In this document: piece after piece, positions 1 through 7,693 of the stretch
Layout: the number at the start of each line of letters is the position of its first letter
Position numbering within the stretch: position 1 is the stretch's first letter
From: Actinomycetes bacterium
Lineage (GTDB): Bacteria > Actinomycetota > Thermoleophilia > Solirubrobacterales > Solirubrobacteraceae
Assembly: GCA_023404805.1 (NCBI GenBank)
Contig: JAEYAL010000143.1
Location: forward strand, 1-44,869
Direction: 5' to 3'
Length of the DNA stretch: 44,869 nucleotides
Made by a program: the position numbers and the translations under genes
Notes under the pieces: model-generated
Seen by the model: only the letters and a program-made list of their open reading frames with translations
Told to the model about the DNA's origin: nothing
Database searches by the model: none

Positions 1-267
1 CGCCTGCGCCGCGGCGCCGGCGAGCGCCGCGCGACCGCCGACCTCACGCTCGCCAGCACGCGCGATGTCGTGTCGGTCCGGGTCAGCCTCCTGACGGGCC
101 GGGTCGCCGTGGCCCGCGCGTCGTCGCAGCAGCGCACGCCCCACCAGCTGCACCTGCGCCTGTCGAGCGCCTCGGCGCTGCGGCGCGGGCGCTACCGCCT
201 TGTCATCCGGCTCACGCGGCGCGACGGCTCCGTGACGACGGTACGCCAGTCCGTCAAGCTGGGCTGA
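1..267 (+). CDS. C-terminal end of a surface/secreted-type protein (5' truncated by window)
   Basis: The frame is open from the first base of the window to TGA at 265-267, so only the last 88 residues are seen. The piece is rich in Arg, Ser, Leu and Val with alternating hydrophobic positions (for example VSVRVSLLTGRVAVARA and YRLVIRLTRRDGS). This matches a C-terminal Ig-like or beta-sandwich module of the kind that also ends the secreted beta-helix protein at 5719-7335. The next gene starts inside its stop codon (TGATG), so the two are probably co-transcribed. No catalytic motif is visible and the full function cannot be judged without the upstream sequence. Confidence 0.6.
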   Translation, partial: RLRRGAGERRATADLTLASTRDVVSVRVSLLTGRVAVARASSQQRTPHQLHLRLSSASALRRGRYRLVIRLTRRDGSVTTVRQSVKLG

Positions 268-545
268 TGCCCGCCACGCTCACGGCCGCCGACTTCGTCC
301 CGGACTCGCCCGCACCCTGGATCGTCCGCCTGGCGGACGGCACGACGATCGACCTGCGCGTCCTCGAGACCAACGTGAAGGGCGATCCGCGGCCGTTCGC
401 CGTGAAGTTCACGGGGCCGCTCCAGCCGGAGCTGCCCCAAGCGACGTTCGCGGTCTCGCACGAGCAGGCCGGCGACGTCGACCTCTTCATCGTCCCGGTT
501 GCGCGGACCGCGGACGCGATGCACTACGAGGCCGTCTTCGGCTAA
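267..545 (+). CDS. DUF6916-like small protein
   Basis: A 92-residue protein starting at the ATG that overlaps the upstream stop (TGATG). It has no signal peptide or membrane segment. The pattern LTAADFVPDSPAPWIV, then a DGTTIDLRVLE strand and the ending VARTADAMHYEAVFG, fits the short beta-rich DUF6916 family, whose genes I recall near tail-collar (MdpB-like) proteins. Three such collar genes lie convergently on the other strand at 1122-2660. The role is unknown; a structural or assembly partner of the collar proteins is a guess from context. Family assignment is by eye only. Confidence 0.6.
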   Translation: MPATLTAADFVPDSPAPWIVRLADGTTIDLRVLETNVKGDPRPFAVKFTGPLQPELPQATFAVSHEQAGDVDLFIVPVARTADAMHYEAVFG

Positions 546-559
546 GCCGGCCTTCGGCT
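545..559. terminator. Short hairpin between convergent genes
   Basis: AGCCG / CGGCT with a five-base loop directly after the DUF6916 stop and before the convergent GNAT stop at 595. Only a 5-bp stem and no T tract, so a weak candidate bidirectional terminator. Confidence 0.25.
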
Positions 560-594
560 CCAGGCCAGCCGTCTCCCACGAGGCCTCGCGCGGC

Positions 595-1125
595 TCAGGC
601 CGCGTTCGGTGTGGCGCGTGGCGCGCCGGGCCGCCCGGCCGGCCGCCGCTCGAGGAAGAGGTAGATGCCGCCGTCGTCCTCCTGAGCGAGTTCGAAGCCG
701 AGGCGCGCGTAGAGCCGCTGCGCAGGGTTGAACCGCTCGACGTAGATCGTGGTGGCGACGCCGCGCGCTTCGCCCTCGGCGATCACGTCCGACACCAGGC
801 CGTGGCCGATGCCGCGGTCGCGCGCGTGCGGCAGCAAGGCGATGTCGACGATGCGGAGCTGGTCGGCCCAGCGGCCGACGATCAACCGCCCGCCCGGCAC
901 CCCATCGACCAGCACGACGTCGAACGTCGTGTCGGCGTACTGGGCGTAGTGATGCGACTGCGCCGCGAACTGCTGCGCGAGGAACGCGGCTTTCTCGTCT
1001 GCAGTGAACGGCATCTGCGCGAGCTCAGCCTCGCGCGTGCTCGCGTAGACGGCGGCCAGAAACGGCGCGTCGTCCGGCGTCGCGGGCCGCAGCCCGACCG
1101 ACGGCGCCGTCGCAGCGCCGGTCAA
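595..1125 (-). CDS. GNAT-family N-acetyltransferase
   Basis: A 176-residue GCN5-related acetyltransferase, expected to move an acetyl group from acetyl-CoA to an amine. The start is taken as TTG at 1125-1123, because it overlaps the TGA of the upstream collar gene (TTGA), the same coupling used elsewhere in this operon. The N-terminus LRPATPDDAPFLAAVYAS is the usual first strand and helix. The acetyl-CoA pyrophosphate loop is visible as RDRGIGHGLV, and the C-terminal strand follows NPAQRLYARLGFEL. It is the last gene of a four-gene operon with three tail-collar proteins; its substrate is unknown but could be one of them. The tail after the last strand is Arg/Pro/Ala-rich. Confidence 0.85.
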   Translation of the reverse strand: MTGAATAPSVGLRPATPDDAPFLAAVYASTREAELAQMPFTADEKAAFLAQQFAAQSHHYAQYADTTFDVVLVDGVPGGRLIVGRWADQLRIVDIALLPHARDRGIGHGLVSDVIAEGEARGVATTIYVERFNPAQRLYARLGFELAQEDDGGIYLFLERRPAGRPGAPRATPNAA

Positions 1126-1649
1126 GGCCGTTGGGGGAAGATGCCCTGCATCGCGATGCAGTAGTTCAGCGTCAGATACGGCGGCATGTTGTTGTGCGGC
1201 AAGCTGCCGCCGGTCACCGACGTCGCATTCACGTTGAGATGCGTGATGCTCCCCGCGCTGTCCGATTGATACGGCAGGCCAGGCTGCGCCCGGGTCAGGA
1301 TCCGGTCGGTGCCCGGCGCGGCGAGCTCGGCGGGGTCGACTCCGCCTTGCGCCACATGCGTGTGGACCGGGATCTCGGACTGCAGCAGCGTCACGAACTG
1401 CTCGCCGTATTGCTCCCCCTCGAAGCGGTCGCTCAGGCCCGAGCCCTGGCCGCTGGATGTGGGGCTGCTGCCCTGCAGGTCCGGCAGCGCGAAGGTCGAC
1501 TTGCCGTCGCCGCCGTACATCGTGCCGAGCAGCGAGAACAGCGCCGTGTTCTGCGAGATCGGCAGGAGCGCGCCATTGCACTGGGCCCAGCCGGTGGGGG
1601 CGAAGTTGAACCCGAAGGTCCGGATCTCTGCGACGAACGGATCGCTCAT
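1122..1649 (-). CDS. Phage tail collar domain protein (MdpB-like), copy 3
   Basis: A 175-residue protein of the tail-collar/microcystin-dependent protein family (Pfam Collar, COG4675). The signature is complete near the N-terminus: GEIR-like opening, NFAPTGWAQCNGALLPI, then YGGDGKSTFALPDL. A histidine-containing IPVHTHV motif follows and the end is LNYCIAMQGIFPQ. The ATG overlaps the previous stop (ATGA) and its own stop overlaps the GNAT start, so translation is coupled. In phages this domain sits in short tail fibres, but bacterial operons with repeated copies and no phage genes are known and of unclear function. No signal peptide is visible. Confidence 0.88.
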   Translation of the reverse strand: MSDPFVAEIRTFGFNFAPTGWAQCNGALLPISQNTALFSLLGTMYGGDGKSTFALPDLQGSSPTSSGQGSGLSDRFEGEQYGEQFVTLLQSEIPVHTHVAQGGVDPAELAAPGTDRILTRAQPGLPYQSDSAGSITHLNVNATSVTGGSLPHNNMPPYLTLNYCIAMQGIFPQRP

Positions 1650-2164
1650 TGGTGCGGAAACACTCCAAACAGGCTGATGATGTAGTTGATCACCAGCGTC
1701 GGGGGCAGGTTGTCGTGGGGCTGGCTCCCGCCGACCGGCTCGAGCATCCCTGCCGGGAACGGCGTCGACGGCGAGTCGCGCAGGTAGACCTTGATGTCGG
1801 TCGGGTTCGCGAGGACCTGGTCGGCCGCGTTGATCTGCGCACCCAGCGCAGTCGACGCGAGGAACGAGTGGTTGTGGGCCGGGATCTGCTGCGTGGTGAG
1901 CGTCACCTGCTCGACGCCGGCCATCTCACCGATCAGGTAGTTCTGCGAGATGCCGGGCCCCTGGCCCTGGTGCACGGGCAGGCGTCCGCGCAGGTCCGGG
2001 ATGTTGAACGTCTCCTCGCCGTCGCCACCGTAGGTGGTTCCGATCAGCTGGAAGAGGACGTCGTTCTCGGAGATCGGCAGCGTCTGGCCTTGGCAGAACA
2101 GCCAGCCGTTCGGCGCGAAGTTCCCCGCGAACATGCGGATTTCACCGACGTATGGACTCGACAT
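1646..2164 (-). CDS. Phage tail collar domain protein (MdpB-like), copy 2
   Basis: A 172-residue paralogue of its two neighbours. The start is the ATG at 2164 giving MSSPYVGEIRMFAGNFAPNG; the frame is open further upstream, but that part is a shadow of copy 1. Collar signature: GWLFCQGQTLPI, then TYGGDGEETFNIPDLRGR and a PAHNHS histidine motif. The end INYIISLFGVFP is conserved in all three copies. It begins 4 bp after the stop of copy 1 and overlaps the start of copy 3. The middle region (LGAQINAADQVLANPTD) differs from the others, so the three may form distinct subunits of a heteromeric assembly; this is inference. Confidence 0.88.
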   Translation of the reverse strand: MSSPYVGEIRMFAGNFAPNGWLFCQGQTLPISENDVLFQLIGTTYGGDGEETFNIPDLRGRLPVHQGQGPGISQNYLIGEMAGVEQVTLTTQQIPAHNHSFLASTALGAQINAADQVLANPTDIKVYLRDSPSTPFPAGMLEPVGGSQPHDNLPPTLVINYIISLFGVFPHQ

Positions 2165-2168
2165 GGCG

Positions 2169-2660
2169 TTAGTTCTGACTCGGGAAGATGCCCTGGAGCG
2201 CGATGATCCACAGCAGGACAGTGAACGGCGGGCGGTTTTCGTGGGCCTGGCTGCCGCCGACGTTCGGGATCGTCCCCGGCTGCAGCGGGACGAGATCGGT
2301 GGGCGGCCCGTAGAGGTTGTTCGCCCCCGCCGGGAGCCCCAGCGCAGGCTGGTCGCCGAGCTTGGTCGAGCCGCGCACGAGGTGGTTGTGCGCGGGCATC
2401 TCGCTGCTCGTGATGGTGTGGAACTCCTGGCCGCCCGCCTGGCCCTGCGTGAAGCCGCCGCCGACGTGCAGTGGCGTGCGCCCGCGCAAGTCAGGCAGCG
2501 CGAAGTTCGTCTGCCCGTTGCCCCCGTACTGCGTGCCCAGGAGCGAGAACAGCGCCTGGTTTTGATTGATGGGCAGCAGCTGCCCGTTGCACTGCGCCCA
2601 GCCCTGCGGAGCGAAGTTGAAGCTCGCGAGTTTGAGCTCGCCCAAGAACGGTGTACCCAT
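2169..2660 (-). CDS. Phage tail collar domain protein (MdpB-like), copy 1
   Basis: First gene of the collar operon, 163 residues. It opens MGTPFLGELKLASFNFAPQG, followed by GWAQCNGQLLPI, YGGNGQTNFALPDLRGR and MPAHNHLV, and ends WIIALQGIFPSQN. No signal peptide or transmembrane segment is seen. The 142-bp gap upstream, after the LuxR regulator stop at 2803, should hold the operon promoter unless the regulator transcript reads through, since both are on the minus strand. The ATG has no obvious Shine-Dalgarno. Function beyond a trimeric fibre-tip fold is unknown. Confidence 0.88.
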   Translation of the reverse strand: MGTPFLGELKLASFNFAPQGWAQCNGQLLPINQNQALFSLLGTQYGGNGQTNFALPDLRGRTPLHVGGGFTQGQAGGQEFHTITSSEMPAHNHLVRGSTKLGDQPALGLPAGANNLYGPPTDLVPLQPGTIPNVGGSQAHENRPPFTVLLWIIALQGIFPSQN

Positions 2661-2802
2661 AGATCACAGCGCCGCCGATCGAGTCCGGGGGCTGGCGCGC
2701 GGCCACAACGTACACCGCACCGAAGCGCTTGTGGGCAGGTGTTGTATCCAGTCGGCGAAACAACCACGGTCGAGAACGCGAAAACGCCCACCGGGCCGCA
2801 AT

Positions 2803-5607
2803 TTACGCCGGTGCCAAAGTTCTCGCGAGGTCGTGCCGTGAGCTGATGCCGAGTTTGCGGTAAGAGGCGCTGAGGTGCACTTCCACCGTCTTGGGAGTGA
2901 CGAACAACCGCTGTGCGATGTCGCGGTTGGTGAGCCCTTCCGCGGCCAGCGCAGCCACGCGCTTTTCACTGGCGGTGAGCGACTCGGTGCCGCCGAGCGC
3001 GGTCGGCTTCGGACGGCTGCCGCTGGCGTGCAGCTCGGTCCGCGCCTGCGTGGCCAGCCCCTCCGCGCCGGTGCGCTCGGCCAGCTCGAGCGCTTCGCGC
3101 AGCGGGTCGCGCGCCTCGGTCGGCTGGCGCATCCGGCGGCGCAGCGAACCGACGGCCGCTAGCGACCGCGCGAGCTCCAGCTGCGCGCCGGAGGTCCGCA
3201 GCAGTGCCACCGAGTCTTCGAGCAGCGCCATGCCGTCCTCGCGGCGCAGCGTGCCGGCGACGCGCAGGCTGCGGCCGACCGTGCGCGGCGACCCCCAGGC
3301 GCGGGCGTGCTCGAGCTCTTCGTCGGCGATGGCGATCGCCTCCTCCGTGCGCCCGAGGTGGTCGAGCGCGATCGCCCGCAGCGACCGCCACGGCACCCAG
3401 GCCGGGTTCGTCAGGCGGCCCACGGAGGCGCCGAAATGCTCGGTCCCCGCCAGGGCTTCTTCGGCGCGGCCCTCGGCGAGCAGCACCTCGACCTCGGTGC
3501 GCATCCACAGGTGGCCCGCGTCATGGCGGTCGTACTGCTGGCTGGGCCGCGCGCCGAGCTCGCGGCGGGCGCCGGCGATGTCGCCCTGCTCGAGCCGGGC
3601 GAGGGCGATCGTCGATGTGAAGTAGGCGCCGTCGACGGGCAGCTCGCCCCACAAGGCCAGTTCGTTGCGGCCGGTGCGCAGCAGCTGCTCAGCTTCGACG
3701 AGCTCGCCGCGCCGCAGCAGCGTGATGCCGTTCCACAGGTGCACGCAGGAGATCGCGAAGAGCGACCCGCAGCGGTGCGACTCGGCGAGCAGCCGGTCCC
3801 AGTGGTCAGATGCCTCCGGCAGGTCGGCCATGAACAGCACGCCGATCGCGGGCACCGTGAGGAAGCCGTTGTCGGCGGCCACGAGCGTCTCGTCGGCGAG
3901 GGCTTCGCGCGCGAGGCGGGTGCAGTCGGCAGCGCTGCCTCCGGTGAGCGCCCACTCCCACGCCGTGAGCGCGGCGAGCATCTTGGCTCCGGGCCCAGGA
4001 CCGAAGTCGCGGGTGCGGTAAGCCTGCAGCCGCTCGATCATGTGCGGCTCAGCGACGCCGAAGAGGGTCGTGCCGAGCTCGATCGCTTCAAGCACTTCCT
4101 TCATGTCGGCTTGCTCGGCGGGCAGGCCCGCGGCAGTCTGGCGGGCGAACTCGGCGGCCTGGCTGACCTCGCCGGTGAACACGAGCGACTGGGCGAGGAC
4201 CGGCGCGGCGCCGAGACGCGCGGCGGGGTCGTCGGTCGTGGCGAGCGCGGCGCGCAGGTGTTTGACGGCGTCGGGCCCGCTCGTGAGCGCTTCGGCGAGA
4301 CCGAGCTCCAGCAGCAGCTCGGCGCGGAGCGCCTCGGCTGGCGGCTCTTCGAGCGCGCGCCGCAGGTACGAGACGGCTCCGTCGGGCGCGCCTTGGCGTG
4401 CGGCGTCGCGCGCCGCCTTCACCAGCCGGTCGACGACCCACGACTCGGCGCCGCGCGGCATCTTGAGCAGGTGCGCGGCGACGTGCTCGTCGTCGGCGCC
4501 GGCGTCGATCAGCACGCCCGCCGCGCGCGCGTGCTGGATCTCCTTCTCCGTCGACGTGAACTGCTCGTAGACGGCGTCGCGCACAAGCGGGTGGACGAAA
4601 CCGAGGGGCGTCTGCGAGGTGAGGATCTCGGCGCGGGCCAGGGCGCCGGCGGCGTCAGCTGCTTCGGCGTTGTCGAGTCCGGCGAGCGCCGCGACGGTCG
4701 GGAGTTCGGCGCCGTCGCCGAGCACCGCGACCGCGCGGGCGACTGCTGTCGCTGAGGCGGGCAGGCGCGCCAGCCGCAGCAGCACCGTGCGGGCCACGGC
4801 CTGCGAACCGATGTCCCGCACGCGCGGGGCGCTCGCGTCGACCGGCTGCACCCCGTCGACTTCCAGGGCGCTGAGCAGCTGGCCGAGCAGCAGCGGATTG
4901 CCGCCGGTCGCGTCGTGGCAGGCCGCCGCGAAGCCTTCGTCGGCGCCTGCGGAAAGCCGCTCGCGGACGAGGTCGCTGACGCCCGCGGCGGTGAGCGGCG
5001 CCGGCCGGATCGATTCGACGGCGGGCGCGTGGGCGATCTCGGCGAGCAGCGCCGGGTCGGTGCCGGGGTCGCCGGTGCGGACGGTCGCCGCGAGCAGCAC
5101 TGGCTGGCCTTCGAGCCGTCCGGCGAGGTACGCGATGAACCGCAGCGAGGCCCGGTCGCACCACTGCAGGTCGTCGATGGCGATCACGAGCGGCTGGTCG
5201 GCGCCGAGGTTGAGCGCGAGCCAGTACAGCGCGTGCAGCGTCGTGAACGACGCGTCAGGGGCGGGCTCGCCCTCGGCAGGCTCAGCGGGCGGGCCGAACG
5301 CCGCGTCAGCAGGCGCGGCCGGGCCTGCCAGCGCGATGTCGCGCGTCTGCGGGCTTGCCACGTGGGCTTCGAACAGCTGCCGGACGAGCCCGAACGAGAA
5401 CAGCTGCTCGAGCTTGCTGCCGCGGGCGCTCACGACCCGCAGCCCCTGCTGGGTGGCCCGCGCGCGCAGTTCGCCGAGCAGGCGCGTCTTCCCCACGCCC
5501 GGGGCGCCTTCGATCAGGGTGACGCCGCCGTCGCCTGCGCGCGTGCGGGCGACCACGCCAAAGAGCGCGTCGATCTCACGGCCGCGCTCGACGAGGGAAG
5601 ACTGCAT
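2803..5607 (-). CDS. LuxR-type transcriptional regulator with AAA/STAND ATPase domain
   Basis: A 934-residue regulator of the large LuxR (LAL/MalT-like) class. The N-terminal ATPase has a Walker A GAPGVGKT at residues 34-41 and a Walker B-like VIAIDDLQWCD at about residues 140-152. The middle, about residues 400-840, is alanine/leucine-rich with repeated helical pairs, consistent with a TPR-like ligand-sensing region. The last 65 residues are a LuxR helix-turn-helix: LTASEKRVAALAAEGLTNRDIA and VTPKTVEVHLSASYRKLG. ATP-dependent oligomerisation controlled by an unknown ligand is typical of the class. It lies just upstream of the collar operon and could control it. A TACCAT box 7 nt before the ATG suggests a leaderless mRNA. 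Confidence 0.9.
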   Translation of the reverse strand: MQSSLVERGREIDALFGVVARTRAGDGGVTLIEGAPGVGKTRLLGELRARATQQGLRVVSARGSKLEQLFSFGLVRQLFEAHVASPQTRDIALAGPAAPADAAFGPPAEPAEGEPAPDASFTTLHALYWLALNLGADQPLVIAIDDLQWCDRASLRFIAYLAGRLEGQPVLLAATVRTGDPGTDPALLAEIAHAPAVESIRPAPLTAAGVSDLVRERLSAGADEGFAAACHDATGGNPLLLGQLLSALEVDGVQPVDASAPRVRDIGSQAVARTVLLRLARLPASATAVARAVAVLGDGAELPTVAALAGLDNAEAADAAGALARAEILTSQTPLGFVHPLVRDAVYEQFTSTEKEIQHARAAGVLIDAGADDEHVAAHLLKMPRGAESWVVDRLVKAARDAARQGAPDGAVSYLRRALEEPPAEALRAELLLELGLAEALTSGPDAVKHLRAALATTDDPAARLGAAPVLAQSLVFTGEVSQAAEFARQTAAGLPAEQADMKEVLEAIELGTTLFGVAEPHMIERLQAYRTRDFGPGPGAKMLAALTAWEWALTGGSAADCTRLAREALADETLVAADNGFLTVPAIGVLFMADLPEASDHWDRLLAESHRCGSLFAISCVHLWNGITLLRRGELVEAEQLLRTGRNELALWGELPVDGAYFTSTIALARLEQGDIAGARRELGARPSQQYDRHDAGHLWMRTEVEVLLAEGRAEEALAGTEHFGASVGRLTNPAWVPWRSLRAIALDHLGRTEEAIAIADEELEHARAWGSPRTVGRSLRVAGTLRREDGMALLEDSVALLRTSGAQLELARSLAAVGSLRRRMRQPTEARDPLREALELAERTGAEGLATQARTELHASGSRPKPTALGGTESLTASEKRVAALAAEGLTNRDIAQRLFVTPKTVEVHLSASYRKLGISSRHDLARTLAPA

Positions 5608-5614
5608 CGGTCAA

Positions 5615-5620
5615 ATGGTA
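5615..5620 (-). promoter_or_regulatory. Candidate -10 box (TACCAT) of the LuxR gene
   Basis: TACCAT read on the minus strand, 7 nt before the ATG at 5607. It matches the recurring TANNNT-to-start spacing in this window and implies a leaderless transcript. No clear -35. Confidence 0.45.
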
Positions 5621-5683
5621 AATGCCGGATGCCCGGGCAAACAGCCCGCGACGTCAAAGGATCTCGCAGGCGGGCGTCCGCCC

Positions 5684-5709
5684 GCAGCGCCCGCACGGCC
5701 GGGCGCTGC
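5684..5709 (-). terminator. Strong hairpin after the beta-helix gene
   Basis: A perfect 10-bp stem (GCAGCGCCCG / CGGGCGCTGC) with a 6-nt loop, 9 nt beyond the stop of the minus-strand gene at 5719. A second hairpin, GCGGGC / GCCCGC, follows at 5670-5685. There is no T tract, as is common for actinobacterial terminators. Confidence 0.6.
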
Positions 5710-5718
5710 AGGCGGCGT

Positions 5719-7335
5719 CTAGGCGCGCTTCAAGCGGAGCCGCGCGAAGGCGGTGGCGTTGCCCTCGCGGTCGGCGGTCTGGACCGCGATGCCCGTGACC
5801 CGAGACGCGCTCAGCTTCGCGCTGAACTTCCCGGAGCGCTTGATCGTGAGCGTGCGGCGCAGGGCCTTCCGCCCGCCGGAGCGGCTGAGCTTCACCTTGA
5901 GCGTGCCCGCTTTGTCGCAGCGCCCGCGCAGCTTCACGACTCCCCCAGTGCGTTTCGCGGTGAGCGTGCAGCGCGGCGGCTGAGGCCCGCCCGGCGCCGA
6001 AGGCTGGCCAGCGCCGGGACCCGGCGCTGGCTGCCCCGTGCCCGGCTGCGCTGGCTGTCCGCCGGTCGCGCCTCCCGCGGCCGGCTCCGCATCCGTCGTG
6101 AACGTGACCGGCGGTGTCGTCACCGTCTGCCCGCCGCCGTTGGTCACGATGACGCGTGCCGTGTAGGTCGTGGCTGGCTCAAGGCCAGCGAGCTGCGCCG
6201 CGGCGCGCTGCCCGAGGAAGGTCGATCCCGAGTCGAGCGCGGCCAGGATCTTGTGCTGAGACGCCGGGTCGGCGAAGTACTCGACCCACACCGACACGTC
6301 GGCGCGCTTGCGGTTCACGTAGGCCGACAGCTCCGCGGTCGAGGAGCCCACGGCGCTCGCGTTGGCGGTGCTGACCGCGGGCTCGTGGTACCGCTCATCG
6401 GCGCCGATGTCGGCCTTTGCGCCGAGCGTGCGCGGATCACCGTCGATGTCGAGCTCGCCCGCCGCCGTGACCGGCGCGGCATCGACGAGCGACGAGTTGG
6501 CCGAGGGCCGCAGAGCACCCTGCCCGAAGGGCTCGAAGAGGGCGAAGTCGCTGCGCACATCGCCTCCGGCGGCCAGGTGCGTGCAGTCGTCGCCGATGGT
6601 GTTGAACGCCGAATAGCTCGTCGTGATCACGTGGGATTGGCCCGTGTCGCAGAACACGCCGATGTCATCGCCGAGGACGCCGCGGATGAAGCTCGCGGTC
6701 ACGTCGGTCGTGCCGTTGTCTGAGGGCTGGCCGAGCACGAGTCCGCTGCCAGCAGACTGGATCGAGACGTGGTCGAGCGTGGCGGTGCGGACGCCGGAGA
6801 GCTGGACAGCGTTTTCGACGTCGCCCGCAGCGACGACGCTGGTCGAGCGCAGCGTCGCGGTGTCGGCGTCATCGACGGCGAGGCCGGTTCCGCCGAGGCC
6901 GTCGGTCCAGATCGCGACGCGCTCGGCGACGAGGTCGCCGTCTGCGCAGACGGCCTGCGAGACCCCGACGTTGTGCAGCCGCAGGTCGCGCAGCGTGCCG
7001 CCGCCGAGCTCGAGGCCGCATTCGCCGAGCGCCTGGGGTTGCGTCAGCGTGATCGTCGGCGCCTGGGTCGGCGTTTCGCCCCGGACGTGCAGCCGCTTCG
7101 TCCGGCTGCCGAGGCTCGTGCCGCTGTACGCGCCGGCCCTGAGGACGATCTCGTCGCCGGCCGACGCCCCGTTCATGGCCTGGGAGAGCGTGCACGGCTG
7201 CGCGTTTGAGCAGGCCGCGCCGAAGCCGGCCGGCGCCGCATGGCGCACGGCCGCGGCGTGGGCCGGGCCAGGCAGCGCCAGCAGTCCTGCGGCTGTAACG
7301 AGGACGGAGAGTGAGGTGCGGGTGGTGCGTGTCAT
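5719..7335 (-). CDS. Secreted right-handed beta-helix protein with fibronectin-like and C-terminal beta-sandwich modules
   Basis: A 538-residue exported protein. The start chosen is ATG at 7335, because it gives a clean signal peptide (MTRTTRTSLSVLVTAAGLLA ending near AHAA) and has AAGGTGG upstream; an in-frame start at 7371 only adds a charged prefix. Residues about 40-310 show short repeated beta-strand turns and the calcium/anchor-like motif DIDGDPRTLGAKADIGADE typical of pectate-lyase-like or choice-of-anchor Q proteins. A fibronectin III-like domain (TYTARVIVTNGGG) follows, then a Gly/Pro/Gln linker and a C-terminal Lys/Arg-rich beta-sandwich. Likely cell-surface or carbohydrate-binding; no enzyme activity can be assigned. 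Confidence 0.85.
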   Translation of the reverse strand: MTRTTRTSLSVLVTAAGLLALPGPAHAAAVRHAAPAGFGAACSNAQPCTLSQAMNGASAGDEIVLRAGAYSGTSLGSRTKRLHVRGETPTQAPTITLTQPQALGECGLELGGGTLRDLRLHNVGVSQAVCADGDLVAERVAIWTDGLGGTGLAVDDADTATLRSTSVVAAGDVENAVQLSGVRTATLDHVSIQSAGSGLVLGQPSDNGTTDVTASFIRGVLGDDIGVFCDTGQSHVITTSYSAFNTIGDDCTHLAAGGDVRSDFALFEPFGQGALRPSANSSLVDAAPVTAAGELDIDGDPRTLGAKADIGADERYHEPAVSTANASAVGSSTAELSAYVNRKRADVSVWVEYFADPASQHKILAALDSGSTFLGQRAAAQLAGLEPATTYTARVIVTNGGGQTVTTPPVTFTTDAEPAAGGATGGQPAQPGTGQPAPGPGAGQPSAPGGPQPPRCTLTAKRTGGVVKLRGRCDKAGTLKVKLSRSGGRKALRRTLTIKRSGKFSAKLSASRVTGIAVQTADREGNATAFARLRLKRA

Positions 7336-7459
7336 GGCTGCCACCTTGCGCGCCGCGCGCGCCCGCGACATCAGGGGGTCCCCCGGAACCGGCCCCCTGA
7401 ACCGTCAGCCCATGACGTCGATCCAGCGCACGATCAGGCCATCGCGGCGCCCTCCGACG

Positions 7460-7506
7460 AATGTGCCCCGTTTACGGGCCTGAGAGGCCCGAAAGTGGGG
7501 CACGTT
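7460..7506. repeat. Nested inverted repeat downstream of tRNA-His
   Basis: Outer arms AATGTGCCCC (7460-7469) and GGGGCACGTT (7497-7506) pair over 10 positions with one G-T wobble. An inner CGGGCC / GGCCCG stem lies at 7475-7491. It sits between tRNA-His and the start of the beta-helix gene. It could be a second terminator, a protein-binding palindrome or a structured RNA; nothing in the sequence decides. Confidence 0.5.
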
Positions 7507-7526
7507 CCCCGCTCCCCAGAACGAGC

Positions 7527-7550
7527 GAAGCCCCGCGGCCGCGGGGCTTC
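7527..7550 (-). terminator. Perfect hairpin after tRNA-His
   Basis: GAAGCCCCGCGG / CCGCGGGGCTTC is a perfect 24-nt palindrome starting 10 nt beyond the 3' end of tRNA-His in its direction of transcription. Probable tRNA transcript terminator or processing hairpin; no T run follows. Confidence 0.6.
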
Positions 7551-7560
7551 ATGCGTGAGG

Positions 7561-7634
7561 GGTGAGCGACGGGGCTCGAACCCGCGACCGCCTGGACCAC
7601 AACCAGGAGCTCTACCAACTGAGCTACGCCCACC
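7561..7634 (-). tRNA. tRNA-His (GTG)
   Basis: The minus strand folds as a cloverleaf with acceptor GTGGGCG pairing with CGCTCAC through one G-U pair, D-arm GCTC...GAGC, anticodon stem CCTGG/CCAGG with loop TTGTGGT (anticodon GTG), and T-arm with GGTTCGAGC. The extra 5' G at 7634 faces C at 7561, the G-1:C73 pair that identifies histidine tRNAs. CCA is not encoded. It lies downstream of the gtrA-like gene on the same strand. Confidence 0.95.
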
Positions 7635-7693
7635 GCGCCGAGCGGATGATAGCGAGGCTCGGCAGCGGCAGCGATCTGCCTGGACCCGGAGCG

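Noticed and set aside
595..2791. Tail-collar genes as part of a prophage
   Set aside because: No integrase, terminase, capsid, baseplate or lysis gene nearby, and the tRNA genes show no attachment-site duplication that I could see.
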